From Helicobacter suis HS1 (GTDB lineage Bacteria; Campylobacterota; Campylobacteria; Campylobacterales; Helicobacteraceae), in NCBI RefSeq assembly GCF_026000295.1, contig NZ_AP026769.1:992001-1056000 (forward strand): a DNA stretch of 64,000 nucleotides, read 5' to 3'. This document shows positions 47,926-56,276 of this stretch, one piece after another. A program made the translations under genes and the position numbers. Position 1 is the first letter of the stretch. Each line of letters begins with the position of its first letter. The notes beneath the pieces are model-generated. The model was not told the DNA's origin. It saw only the letters and a list, made by a program, of their open reading frames with translations, and ran no database searches.

Positions 47926-49578
47926 ATGATGACAACAACTGTAGGCCAGTATCTGCTGGATCGCTTGAAGGATTATGGGGTACGCCATGTTTTTGGAGTA
48001 CCCGGGGATTATAATTTGGAGTTTTTAGATCTAATTGAAGATGATCCGGGCTTAGAGTGGGTGGGCAATTGTAACGAGCTTAATGGCGCATATGCTAGCG
48101 ATGGCTATGGGCGTATTAACTCTATGGCTGCTCTAGTAACTACCTTTGGTGTAGGCGAACTAAGCGCTATTAATGGAATCGCGGGCTCTTATGCTGAAAG
48201 TGTACCTGTGGTTAAGATTGTGGGCATGCCCTCCAGAAATGCCTCTATCAATCGCCGCTACATGCACCACACTTTAGGCGATGGGGAGTTTATGAAGTTT
48301 TATGATATGTATCGTGCTATCACGGTTGCCCGCACGGTGCTTAACAAACAAAATGCCAAAAGCGAGATCGATCGCGTGTTGGCTGAATGTGCTTTGCATA
48401 AAAAACCGGTTTATATTGGTATCCCTGCTGATGTAGCACACCTCTCTATTGATGTTTCTACGCCCATGATTTATAAACCTAAAAGTGATAAAAAAATCTT
48501 AGACTCTTTTATAGAGGCGGTCGAACAAATCATTAAAAACGCCAAAGCGCCTCTTGTGCTAGCCGATTATGAGATCAAACGGTATAAACTCCAAGATGAA
48601 TTGCTTGAATTCATTCAAAAGGCTAACCTCCCTATCGCCACGCTTGCTATGGGTAAGGGGGCTTTTCCTGAAACACACCCTAATTTTATAGGGATTTATA
48701 GCGGTATTTTAAGTGATGAGCGGGTTACTTCTATGGCAAGAGAGAAAGATTGTTTAATTCTTCTTGGGGTTAAATTTACAGACTTTTTAACGGCCGGATT
48801 TCACTATATCAACACAACCCCAAACTTTGGTGTGCCCGTTATAGAAGTCCACCCTCTTTATAGCCAAATAGGCCAGAAAGTTTATAGCGATATTTTAATG
48901 GCAGATGTGCTTAAAAAACTAGCCACCCTCAAATACAGCGCTAAAATGCCCCCCGCTGAAAAACGCGAACACACTAAACTAAGCGGCAAACTCACCCAGC
49001 ATAAATTTTTCCAAGTCATTGAACAACATTTGCGCCCTAAAGACGTGTTGCTTACCGAAACAGGAACTTCCTTTTTTGGATCAATTGCAATCCATCTCCC
49101 TGAAAAAGTTACTTTTGTAGGGCAACCACTCTGGGGTTCTATTGGCTTTACCTTTGGGGCTTTGCTTGGGACTTGTCTTGCAGATAGAGAACGGCGCAAT
49201 ATTCTTATAATTGGCGATGGTTCTTTCCAGCTTACCGCCCAAGAATTATCCACAATGCTACGAGAAAACCTCACGCCTATTATCATCGTGATTAATAACG
49301 ATGGCTACACTGTGGAGCGTTGTATCCATGGACCCAATCGCAAATACAATGATATTAATATGTGGCATTACACTAAATTAGTTGAAGTATTTGATGTACA
49401 TCTCAAACGGCATGCCTTTAGCGCCACTGCCTCTTCTGTAGAGGAACTCAACCACGCCCTAGAGGAAGCGGATAAATCTAAAAAGCTCTCTTTTATAGAG
49501 GTGATTATGGATCGCGACGACGCCCCCGTTCTTTTAAAGAAATTAGGCGAAATTGCCTCCAAAAACAACCAACAATAA
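47926..49578 (+). CDS. ThDP-dependent 2-keto-acid decarboxylase (pyruvate/indolepyruvate type)
   Basis: Decarboxylates a 2-keto acid to an aldehyde using thiamine diphosphate. Activating Glu in GNCNELNGAYASDGYGR (about residues 46-62), PSRNASINRRYMHHTLGDG with the paired active-site His, and the cofactor motif GDGSFQLTAQELSTMLREN (about 430) ending in NNDGYTVE. The 550-aa length fits IpdC/PDC/KdcA. Substrate cannot be decided. Uncommon in Helicobacter and absent from H. pylori to my knowledge, so probably an accessory trait. Strong AAGGAG site. The following gene is convergent. Confidence 0.88.
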   Translation: MMTTTVGQYLLDRLKDYGVRHVFGVPGDYNLEFLDLIEDDPGLEWVGNCNELNGAYASDGYGRINSMAALVTTFGVGELSAINGIAGSYAESVPVVKIVGMPSRNASINRRYMHHTLGDGEFMKFYDMYRAITVARTVLNKQNAKSEIDRVLAECALHKKPVYIGIPADVAHLSIDVSTPMIYKPKSDKKILDSFIEAVEQIIKNAKAPLVLADYEIKRYKLQDELLEFIQKANLPIATLAMGKGAFPETHPNFIGIYSGILSDERVTSMAREKDCLILLGVKFTDFLTAGFHYINTTPNFGVPVIEVHPLYSQIGQKVYSDILMADVLKKLATLKYSAKMPPAEKREHTKLSGKLTQHKFFQVIEQHLRPKDVLLTETGTSFFGSIAIHLPEKVTFVGQPLWGSIGFTFGALLGTCLADRERRNILIIGDGSFQLTAQELSTMLRENLTPIIIVINNDGYTVERCIHGPNRKYNDINMWHYTKLVEVFDVHLKRHAFSATASSVEELNHALEEADKSKKLSFIEVIMDRDDAPVLLKKLGEIASKNNQQ

Positions 49579-49601
49579 GGATCAATAGCGGGCGCTACCC
49601 T

Positions 49602-50237
49602 CTAAAAAATCAAAGCGTCCGCGCCATACTCAGAAGCGCTAGCTTCTTTTAAGATCACAAAATTTTGGGGGGTGAGTTTGAGTAGATTTTCAGCGTCTCT
49701 AGCAAGAAAAAGCGCCCTAGCTCTAGCAAAAACGGCTCTTTGTAAATCCTTACTACTGCTAACTTGTACAATAACAAGCAAGCCTAAATGCGTGCTATAC
49801 TCCACCATTTGCTTTAAATTCTTTTCTAAAAATTGCGCTTCTAAAAGCAAAGCATCAGCCCCATACACTAGCGCCTCTAAAACTTGGTAGCGATCCATGA
49901 AAAGGTCTTTTTGGATAATAGGCTTACTACTTAAACGGCGGATATAACCTAATAAATCAAGCATTTCTAAAGACGGGGGGCTTTGATAGATTTGGCTAAA
50001 ATCTAGCAAAAGGGCGGAGTAATTACTCTGCTGAGCCTCTTGTACTCTTTGTACTAATGTTTCTAAATCGTGGGTAGCGTTGAGGGTAAGGATTTTATGA
50101 GGTTTTTCAAAGCGCCTAAGACTTTCTAAATCAAGTCTTGGCAAATGCGGGTTATAGGCTAAACTTCTGCCCAACATCTCAAAGGGGCGTAAAGTTTGCC
50201 TTAGTTCAAGGGATTGCTTTAAATATTCTACCGACAC
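49602..50237 (-). CDS. Indole-3-glycerol-phosphate synthase-like protein
   Basis: A 211-aa half-to-two-thirds TIM barrel resembling TrpC: SKPIIQKDLFMDRYQVLEAL, YGADALLLEA and HLGLLVIVQV match the IGPS core, including the Lys of the KD motif. The N-terminal EYLKQSLELRQTLRP also resembles TrpC. The Glu/Asn residues of the later strands and the normal 250-aa length are not evident, so it may be a non-catalytic paralogue. It overlaps the TPR gene by 10 bp and belongs to the minus-strand envelope operon, not a trp operon. Confidence 0.6.
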   Translation of the reverse strand: MSVEYLKQSLELRQTLRPFEMLGRSLAYNPHLPRLDLESLRRFEKPHKILTLNATHDLETLVQRVQEAQQSNYSALLLDFSQIYQSPPSLEMLDLLGYIRRLSSKPIIQKDLFMDRYQVLEALVYGADALLLEAQFLEKNLKQMVEYSTHLGLLVIVQVSSSKDLQRAVFARARALFLARDAENLLKLTPQNFVILKEASASEYGADALIF

Positions 50238-51412
50238 TTTGCAATAGATTTAGAATGGGCTTTAAGCTCGGATTGAGAATTAATCGCCTCCTCAGAGATA
50301 GTTAAAAAGAGCTTTTTAGCCTCAGCACAATTACCCAGTTTATAATATCCCCAAGCTAGAGAATCAATATAAAACACCGAATCGGGTTCTATTTTTAAGG
50401 CCATTTTGACATAGTCAATACCCTTACGGATATTTAAATTATATTCAATCAGAGAGTAACCCAAGAAATTATAAAAGAAAGCATCTTGGGCGTCTAAATT
50501 GCCTTTACTGCGCCTTAATTGGTACTGGCGTTCTGCAATGGCTTGTTCTAATTTACGGGTTATGGGGAGAATTTCAGCCCTTTTAGGGGGTTTTTTAGCG
50601 CTTATATCCTCATAAGAATAAACAGCCTCTAGGGCTAAAAACTTGGGGTCTTTGCGCTCATTATAAAGTAACCCCGCCTGTTTAGAAGCAAGGGCAAATT
50701 TCTTTTGCGCTGTGTATAGATCAAGTAACAGCCGTCTATCAAAGGGATAATTTGAAGCAATTTTTTCTGCTTTATCAAATTCTTTAAGCATGGTCAAAAT
50801 CCCGATATAAAGCTGGGCATTTTGCACCACTGGATCTTTTTCATAAAGAGTAGCAGAAGCTTCTTTGGCCTTTTGTAATTGGTGGAGTTGGATTAAAGTA
50901 TTAAAACTTTTTTGGCACAACTCAGGCGAACAGCCATATTCCTCCAAATGCGAGGCGATCAAATCAGCGGCCTCTTGTTGGTTATTTTGAATCAAATAGA
51001 GGGTAATGAGTTTTTCTAGACTATCCTCGTCGTGTACTTGGTTATAAAGCTTACTTAAAACATCAAAGGCTTTGGTGTATTTTTTCTGGCTAATATAAAG
51101 CGATCCAAGTACATTATCTAGCATTAAAGACTTATCTTCTTTGCGGATTTTCTCTAATAGCGCAACCGCTTTATCTAGTTGACCGGTTTTAATATAGCCA
51201 TCTACTAAATTACTAACCATCACAAAAAAGCGCGCATGTTCTAAAGTGGCGTAGATAACGATATTATCCTCTAACATGGGTTTGATAAAACTATACATCA
51301 ATAAAAAAGGGAAAAAGAGATAATCAAATTCGCGCAAATCAGAATTAAAAGTGTTGACTTCTTGTTCTAAAGCCCTTTTAGTGATGAAAAAACAATAACC
51401 CGTCAATTTCAA
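50228..51412 (-). CDS. TPR-repeat protein with a foreign N-terminus
   Basis: From residue 69 on there is a chain of helical TPR-like repeats (VDGYIKTGQLDKAVALLEKI; LGSLYISQKKYTKAFDVLSK; NLDAQDAFFYNFLGYSLIEY) to the end, suggesting a scaffold or envelope-assembly role. Residues 1-68 come from a stretch copied from the gene at 53039-54049 (block 51209-51580) and carry no signal peptide. The true 5' end, probably with a signal sequence, is therefore missing here. The start given is only the first ATG of the chimeric frame. Confidence 0.65.
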   Translation of the reverse strand: MKLTGYCFFITKRALEQEVNTFNSDLREFDYLFFPFLLMYSFIKPMLEDNIVIYATLEHARFFVMVSNLVDGYIKTGQLDKAVALLEKIRKEDKSLMLDNVLGSLYISQKKYTKAFDVLSKLYNQVHDEDSLEKLITLYLIQNNQQEAADLIASHLEEYGCSPELCQKSFNTLIQLHQLQKAKEASATLYEKDPVVQNAQLYIGILTMLKEFDKAEKIASNYPFDRRLLLDLYTAQKKFALASKQAGLLYNERKDPKFLALEAVYSYEDISAKKPPKRAEILPITRKLEQAIAERQYQLRRSKGNLDAQDAFFYNFLGYSLIEYNLNIRKGIDYVKMALKIEPDSVFYIDSLAWGYYKLGNCAEAKKLFLTISEEAINSQSELKAHSKSIAKCR

Positions 51413-51580
51413 GGATTATTAAATCCTTATAAGTAGTTTCAGGAGGCAAATGCCGCTCTAAATCTGTTTTTTTACACATGCCTTGTTCTGTACTCTTTGG
51501 CATGCCACATAAATAGGTGAAGGGATAGGTTGTAAAAAAAACACTCGCATCTTTGAGGGCTCTAATTGTAACAAGGCCAT
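51209..51580 (-). repeat. 372-bp direct copy from the 53039-54049 gene (native 53507-53877)
   Basis: Bases 51209-51580 match 53507-53877 in the same orientation (offset 2,298/2,297). There are two differences: one substitution near 51310 and one extra C near 51403 in the left copy. The extra C breaks the reading frame that is open in the native gene. The block replaces the end of the ykgJ-like gene and the beginning of the TPR gene. Confidence 0.95.
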
Positions 51581-51956
51581 ACAATCCATTAATCACAACA
51601 CCCGGGCATAGCGCGGCTAGCTTTTCTAATTGTTGCTTTGATTTAAAACACTCCCAAAAGGGAAAAGTTACGCATTGCTTGGGGCGTACTGGATAAATGC
51701 GACACCGCTTGGTTTCTTCTTCTAAAAACACACAAGCCCACCCGTCTTTTAAATTATGGGCGGGTTTTTCTAAAAGGCTATAGGCATTTTGGACTTTTCT
51801 AATGTATTTTAAAGTGAAAGTTTCAAAGGGTAGATTCAAAAAGGCGCTAATGGCGCGCATTTGATCCACACTCACAAAAACATACCCCCTTTTGCCTAAA
51901 CAACACCTAGCCCCACAGGCGCTACAAGCATTTGGATTAAAAGAAAAGGATCTCAA
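51378..51956 (-). CDS. YkgJ-family Cys-rich protein with a foreign C-terminus
   Basis: Residues 1-125 form a YkgJ/UPF0153 putative metal-binding domain: CSACGARCC near the start, CRIYPVRPKQCVTFPFWE and a late CPGV, giving the conserved Cys cluster. Residues 126-192 derive from the copied block and encode part of another protein (LVTIRALKDASVFF). The native C-terminus is lost. It overlaps the PilO-like gene by 4 bp (ATGA) and is cytoplasmic by prediction. Confidence 0.75.
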   Translation of the reverse strand: MRSFSFNPNACSACGARCCLGKRGYVFVSVDQMRAISAFLNLPFETFTLKYIRKVQNAYSLLEKPAHNLKDGWACVFLEEETKRCRIYPVRPKQCVTFPFWECFKSKQQLEKLAALCPGVVINGLYGLVTIRALKDASVFFTTYPFTYLCGMPKSTEQGMCKKTDLERHLPPETTYKDLIILEIDGLLFFHH

Positions 51957-52528
51957 CGCTCAATGGCTCCATAGTCAATGTGGATTCCAAAGGCTAGTAT
52001 AAAGGCTTTTTTGGTTTTAGTAATGCTAAGGGGGAAATCTACTTGTACATGGGCACTCATACCCACGATACTATCTAAAAACTTATACAAATCATCTAAA
52101 TGGTTAGCCATAGCCTTAATCTGTAATTCTTCATGGAAAAAACGCCCTGAGGGGTCTATTTTGCGGTTTTTCTCTTGGATTTGTACTTGGCTAAAATGCT
52201 GGTTTAAAATAGCGCTAATGGTATCAGCAACTCTTTCATAGCTAGGGGGTTTGAGTACATCGCTATTTTCTTGTCTAATGGCGTAGTAAGATCGAAATAC
52301 ACTAGCAAAGTTCTTTTGCCAGCGCATTTCAATGATTCGTTGTTGCTTGGCATCTATATCTTGAGTTCTAAAGTCTTTAATTTTAGGATAAAGCACCATG
52401 CTTATGCCCCCTGCTGCCACAATAACAAACAACGCGCCAAAGATGAGGTTTTTAACCATGCCTTGAAAGGCGATGTCTTTGTGGTAGTGGGTTTTAAAGA
52501 GGGCTTCTAGTTTTTGTGCTTCTTGCAT
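51953..52528 (-). CDS. PilO-like inner-membrane protein
   Basis: One membrane segment (about residues 26-46, LIFGALFVIVAAGGISMVLY), then a coiled region and a small ferredoxin-like periplasmic domain (VQIQEKNRK; DLYKFLDSIVGMSAHVQVDF), the layout of PilO and GspM proteins. It overlaps the PilN-like gene by 1 bp and is one of several adjacent genes with pilus-platform character. The similarity is structural pattern only. Confidence 0.55.
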   Translation of the reverse strand: MQEAQKLEALFKTHYHKDIAFQGMVKNLIFGALFVIVAAGGISMVLYPKIKDFRTQDIDAKQQRIIEMRWQKNFASVFRSYYAIRQENSDVLKPPSYERVADTISAILNQHFSQVQIQEKNRKIDPSGRFFHEELQIKAMANHLDDLYKFLDSIVGMSAHVQVDFPLSITKTKKAFILAFGIHIDYGAIER

Positions 52529-53055
52529 CAGTTAACCTTTTTTGCAATGAAGGGTAAAACAGATGAATTAATAGAAACAAAGCTAAACCAGCCATTGCTT
52601 AGCGGGTAAAATTCTACATGGCTATTTTCAAAGATTGAGTCTAGTCTTTGTTGGATAGTTAATTCAAAAGATTGTTTGGAGGGGACAATTCCTTTTAGAG
52701 TGAGGCTAGAATAATCAATGGTGATAGATTGAATCGTAATGCTATCTGGAATCATCTCTAAAACGCCCTTGATAGACTCTTTAATGTTGACAATGTAGTT
52801 AGATTTATCCTGAACACCTTGTAAAGTTTGCATGGTGTTTGTAATGTCTTCTTTAAGCCGCAAAGTTTCATGGTTATAGATACTGCTTTGTACTTTTAAA
52901 ATTTCTACATTACGGGCAACTAGCCAAGTGTATTTTTGTAAAGCATAAGCTGTAGCATAGATTACCAACATAGAAAGTACAATATAAAAAATCCAGATTT
53001 TGGTAAGCGAACTTACCATGCGCTTAACAACTGGATTTCTATAACTCAGTTTCAC
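52528..53055 (-). CDS. PilN-like inner-membrane protein
   Basis: A short cytoplasmic N-terminus, one membrane segment (about residues 20-40), a coiled coil, then a periplasmic domain with IPDSITIQSITIDYSSLTLKG, very close in pattern to PilN and GspL (IPDGVYLTSL...GNTLTLSG). It overlaps the upstream gene by 17 bp. In type IV pili PilN binds PilM and PilO; Helicobacter has no type IV pili, so the role is unknown. Confidence 0.6.
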   Translation of the reverse strand: MKLSYRNPVVKRMVSSLTKIWIFYIVLSMLVIYATAYALQKYTWLVARNVEILKVQSSIYNHETLRLKEDITNTMQTLQGVQDKSNYIVNIKESIKGVLEMIPDSITIQSITIDYSSLTLKGIVPSKQSFELTIQQRLDSIFENSHVEFYPLSNGWFSFVSINSSVLPFIAKKVN

Positions 53056-54049
53056 GATACTGCTCTTTTTTAGCCAAAATGCTCATTTGCTCCGTAAGAG
53101 ACATGGGGATATTCACCACATCTAACATGATCTCTTCTGCAAGCGTTTCAATGAGTTGGTGGGAAATTTCATAAGTGTTTAAAATAACAACTTTCTCAAT
53201 AAAATCATTGACACGGCAACTAGGATCGTCATAAACCGCTTTAATAGACTCTTGTAAGAACTGGACAATACTATTTACATGGAGCATGTTATCTACTAAT
53301 GTCTCTGGATCGTCTGAGGGCTGTTCTTTAGTGGATACAGGTTGGCCAAAATCCATATTCATCAAATTTGCTTCAATGGATTTTAAAAAAGATTGGAGTT
53401 TATATTCCTCTCGTTCATAAGCTTCTTTATCCTCTTGTTGCATCTGCAACCCTAATTTAACGTATGTTTCAAAATGATAATATTTACTGTAACAAATCTC
53501 TTTTTGATTACTAACCATCACAAAAAAGCGCGCATGTTCTAAAGTGGCGTAGATAACGATATTATCCTCTAACATGGGTTTGATAAAACTATACATCAAT
53601 AAAAAAGGGGAAAAGAGATAATCAAATTCGCGCAAATCAGAATTAAAAGTGTTGACTTCTTGTTCTAAAGCCCTTTTAGTGATGAAAAAACAATAACCGT
53701 CAATTTCAAGGATTATTAAATCCTTATAAGTAGTTTCAGGAGGCAAATGCCGCTCTAAATCTGTTTTTTTACACATGCCTTGTTCTGTACTCTTTGGCAT
53801 GCCACATAAATAGGTGAAGGGATAGGTTGTAAAAAAAACACTCGCATCTTTGAGGGCTCTAATTGTAACAAGGCCATTTTTTACCGGGTAGATTTTATCC
53901 ACAACTTCGCGGGTTTTCTTCCATTTTAAACGCTCAGCACGGCTCATAAAAATATCATGATCGTAGTTAAAGCATAAAAACACATCAGAGAAAAACAAAC
54001 CCCGTATATTGTCATAAAAAGCATCTTTAAGAGATTGCCACACCCCCAC
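53039..54049 (-). CDS. Conserved hypothetical protein of the PilNO-like operon
   Basis: A 336-aa soluble protein with no signal peptide; the N-terminal half alternates strands and helices (FFSDVFLCFNYDHDIFMS; LIILEIDGYCFFITKR). The C-terminal third is acidic and helical (DDPETLVDNMLHVNSIVQFL). The position before PilN-like and PilO-like genes is that of PilM, the cytoplasmic actin-like partner, but actin-fold motifs are not evident. By gene order it corresponds to H. pylori HP0271. Its segment 53507-53877 is the apparent source of the copy at 51209-51580; the frame is continuous here. Confidence 0.6.
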   Translation of the reverse strand: MGVWQSLKDAFYDNIRGLFFSDVFLCFNYDHDIFMSRAERLKWKKTREVVDKIYPVKNGLVTIRALKDASVFFTTYPFTYLCGMPKSTEQGMCKKTDLERHLPPETTYKDLIILEIDGYCFFITKRALEQEVNTFNSDLREFDYLFSPFLLMYSFIKPMLEDNIVIYATLEHARFFVMVSNQKEICYSKYYHFETYVKLGLQMQQEDKEAYEREEYKLQSFLKSIEANLMNMDFGQPVSTKEQPSDDPETLVDNMLHVNSIVQFLQESIKAVYDDPSCRVNDFIEKVVILNTYEISHQLIETLAEEIMLDVVNIPMSLTEQMSILAKKEQYRETEL

Positions 54050-54672
54050 TATTTAACAACCTCCATGTGTGCTGCAACCAAAGCCTTAGCCTCTGATAAA
54101 CCCATGTCTTTTGGGATAAAGAAAGGCTCTAACATGTAATAATGGACTTTAGAAAAGGGTTTGGGTAGTTTAAAGCGATCCCAAGTGTTAAAAGTAAAGG
54201 CATTAGTAAAGATCACACGGCAAACCACAACCCCCACCCCGGTTTTTTGTGCTAAAGCCACCACCCCATCGGCGATACTATGATAAGGCCCTTTAGGGCC
54301 ATCTGGTGTGAGCCCTACATCTGCTCCCTCTTTTAAATGTTTCATGCCCTCAACTAACACCCGCACACCTCCCCTTTTAGAAGAGCCTCTAATAGACATA
54401 AACCCAAAGCATTCATAAAGTTTTGCGGCTAAACTCCCGTCAAAATGTTGGCTAGCCACCACATACAAATTAGGCTTTTTTTTCAAACGCAAATAAGCAA
54501 AGGGCAACATCGCAATTTCTCCATGCCAAAAACTGGCGATAAAAGATTGTTTTTCTAACCCTTGAGCCAAATAAAAGCGGTTTCTACAGGTTTTAAAAAG
54601 GCATGTTAAAACCCAATAAATAAGCACCGGTACAGCCCGCAAAACAAAGCCATTTCTAAAGCGTTTTAACAA
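54049..54672 (-). CDS. lpxJ: DUF374-family lipid A acyltransferase, LpxJ-like
   Basis: Fold of the lysophospholipid acyltransferase superfamily. ASFWHGEIAMLPFAY carries the HxxxxD/E-type motif as HGEIAM, and GLTPDGPKGPYHSI is the DUF374 signature. In H. pylori the DUF374 protein was shown to be a secondary lipid A acyltransferase (LpxJ). One N-terminal membrane segment anchors it (about residues 12-27). The 207-aa length fits. It overlaps miaB by 7 bp. Confidence 0.78.
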   Translation of the reverse strand: MLKRFRNGFVLRAVPVLIYWVLTCLFKTCRNRFYLAQGLEKQSFIASFWHGEIAMLPFAYLRLKKKPNLYVVASQHFDGSLAAKLYECFGFMSIRGSSKRGGVRVLVEGMKHLKEGADVGLTPDGPKGPYHSIADGVVALAQKTGVGVVVCRVIFTNAFTFNTWDRFKLPKPFSKVHYYMLEPFFIPKDMGLSEAKALVAAHMEVVK

Positions 54673-55973
54673 GATTTAAGCCCCATTAAACACCCCTTTA
54701 ACCTGCCTTTATGATGCGCTACTACTTGCACGCGCACTAAATCCCCCACCCGTGCACTCAGCGCCTCAAAGCTTAATAGTCGTCCATTATCGCTACGGCC
54801 TTCTGCTAGGGGTTCTGTGATATTTTCTACCAACACTTGGTGGATTTTGCCTACCTCATCTCTTGCTTTTTGTTCTAAAATCTCTCTATGGCGGCTTTGT
54901 AACCGTTCTAAATTATGGTGGGCGATGTTTTCTGGTACTTTTTCTAAATGATAGGCAGGGGTGAGGGGGCGTGCTGAATAAATAAAACTATAAAGTGTAT
55001 CAAAACGCACCTGTTCTAACACCTCTAAAGTTTGTTCAAAATCCTGCTGTGTCTCGCCCGGAAAACCTACGATAATATCTGTGCTAATCCCTACATTTGG
55101 TACAAGACTCTTTAAACGGGTGATGCGATCTAAATACCACTCTTTGCTATATCCTCTTTTCATCGCCTTTAAAATAGCATTTGATCCACTCTGCAAAGGG
55201 ATATGAATACTCTTACACACTTTAGGATTTCTAGCAAAGCATTCTAAAAAGGCATTATCCATATGCAAAGGGTGGGGGGAGGTAAAACGGATGCGTTTTA
55301 AACCCTCTATCTGGCTAAGATTTTCTAAAAGGGCGCTAAAATTAACCTTTGGGTGCTTGATACTAAAGCGCACCCCATAATTGTTCACATTCTGCCCTAA
55401 AAGTAAAATCTCTTTAACCCCCTGTTTGGTTAGTTTTTCTGCCTCTTTTAAAATCAAATCCATAGGGATAGAAATTTCTTTACCCCTTGTATGGGGCACA
55501 ATGCAATAAGTACAATGTTTATCACAGCCAATAGAAATATTTAAAAGAGCTTTAATTTGGCTAGGGGCGTGGGTGTTAAAAACATAGGTGCTATCATCAT
55601 GATCTAAAGAAATCTCAACGGCTTTTTCTCGTTTAATAATATCTGTGATCTTAGAAACATTGCGCGCCCCTAAAACAAAATCCACACTCGGGGCTTTTTG
55701 TAGAATTTGTACGCCCATATGGCTTGCACTGCACCCACACACGCCAATTTTGGCATTAGGCTTTTTAATCTTAGCAAACTGCCCGATCTCAGAAAAAAGT
55801 TTTCTTTCAGGTTTTTCGCGTACGCTACAGGTATTAATTAAGATCAAATCAGCTTCTTTAGCCTCTTTTACCTCTACATAACCTATTTTACTTAACTCGC
55901 CTATTAAATGCTGGCTATCGCGGGTATTCATCGCACAGCCCATTGTTTCTATATAGACTTTTTGGTTTTGCAT
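54666..55973 (-). CDS. miaB: tRNA-2-methylthio-N6-dimethylallyladenosine synthase MiaB
   Basis: Radical-SAM methylthiotransferase acting on A37 of tRNAs. N-terminal UPF0004 Cys residues in ETMGCAMN, NTCSVREK and VCGCSAS; radical-SAM cluster CDKHCTYC (about residue 150); C-terminal TRAM domain (VEARV-type strand, here VLVENITEPLAEGRSDNGR). The length is 435 aa. It lies 3 bp after the HP0268-like gene. Confidence 0.96.
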   Translation of the reverse strand: MQNQKVYIETMGCAMNTRDSQHLIGELSKIGYVEVKEAKEADLILINTCSVREKPERKLFSEIGQFAKIKKPNAKIGVCGCSASHMGVQILQKAPSVDFVLGARNVSKITDIIKREKAVEISLDHDDSTYVFNTHAPSQIKALLNISIGCDKHCTYCIVPHTRGKEISIPMDLILKEAEKLTKQGVKEILLLGQNVNNYGVRFSIKHPKVNFSALLENLSQIEGLKRIRFTSPHPLHMDNAFLECFARNPKVCKSIHIPLQSGSNAILKAMKRGYSKEWYLDRITRLKSLVPNVGISTDIIVGFPGETQQDFEQTLEVLEQVRFDTLYSFIYSARPLTPAYHLEKVPENIAHHNLERLQSRHREILEQKARDEVGKIHQVLVENITEPLAEGRSDNGRLLSFEALSARVGDLVRVQVVAHHKGRLKGCLMGLKSC

Positions 55974-55976
55974 GGT

Positions 55977-56219
55977 TTAGATGATGTGGAGTTGGTAGAT
56001 AAAATCCTTCTCATCTGAACTAACCTGTACTTCAGATAAATGCACACGGCAATTTTGCTTCTCTAAAAAAGCCACAGCTTGTAGCATATCTTTATGGGAG
56101 TTGGTGGGTGCAAAGTAAAAGATATGCTCTTTCTTAAGGGCTTTTTGGTAGAGTTCCTCTAGGCTAATGCTATAAAGTTTGCTTTGTTTTCTATCCATCT
56201 TAGCTAAACGCAATTCCAT
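55977..56219 (-). CDS. Small HP0268-like protein
   Basis: An 80-aa basic protein (MELRLAKMDRKQSKLYSISL ... FAPTNSHKDMLQAVAFLEKQ). By sequence and by position just upstream of miaB it corresponds to H. pylori HP0268, described as a small nuclease with nicking and RNase activity. I rely on memory of that work. No catalytic residues can be assigned here. Confidence 0.65.
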   Translation of the reverse strand: MELRLAKMDRKQSKLYSISLEELYQKALKKEHIFYFAPTNSHKDMLQAVAFLEKQNCRVHLSEVQVSSDEKDFIYQLHII

Positions 56220-56276
56220 AAAACACCTCCAATAAACTAGCCGCCTAGCTTAGCGCATGTTGGCTTAAAAGCGTTT

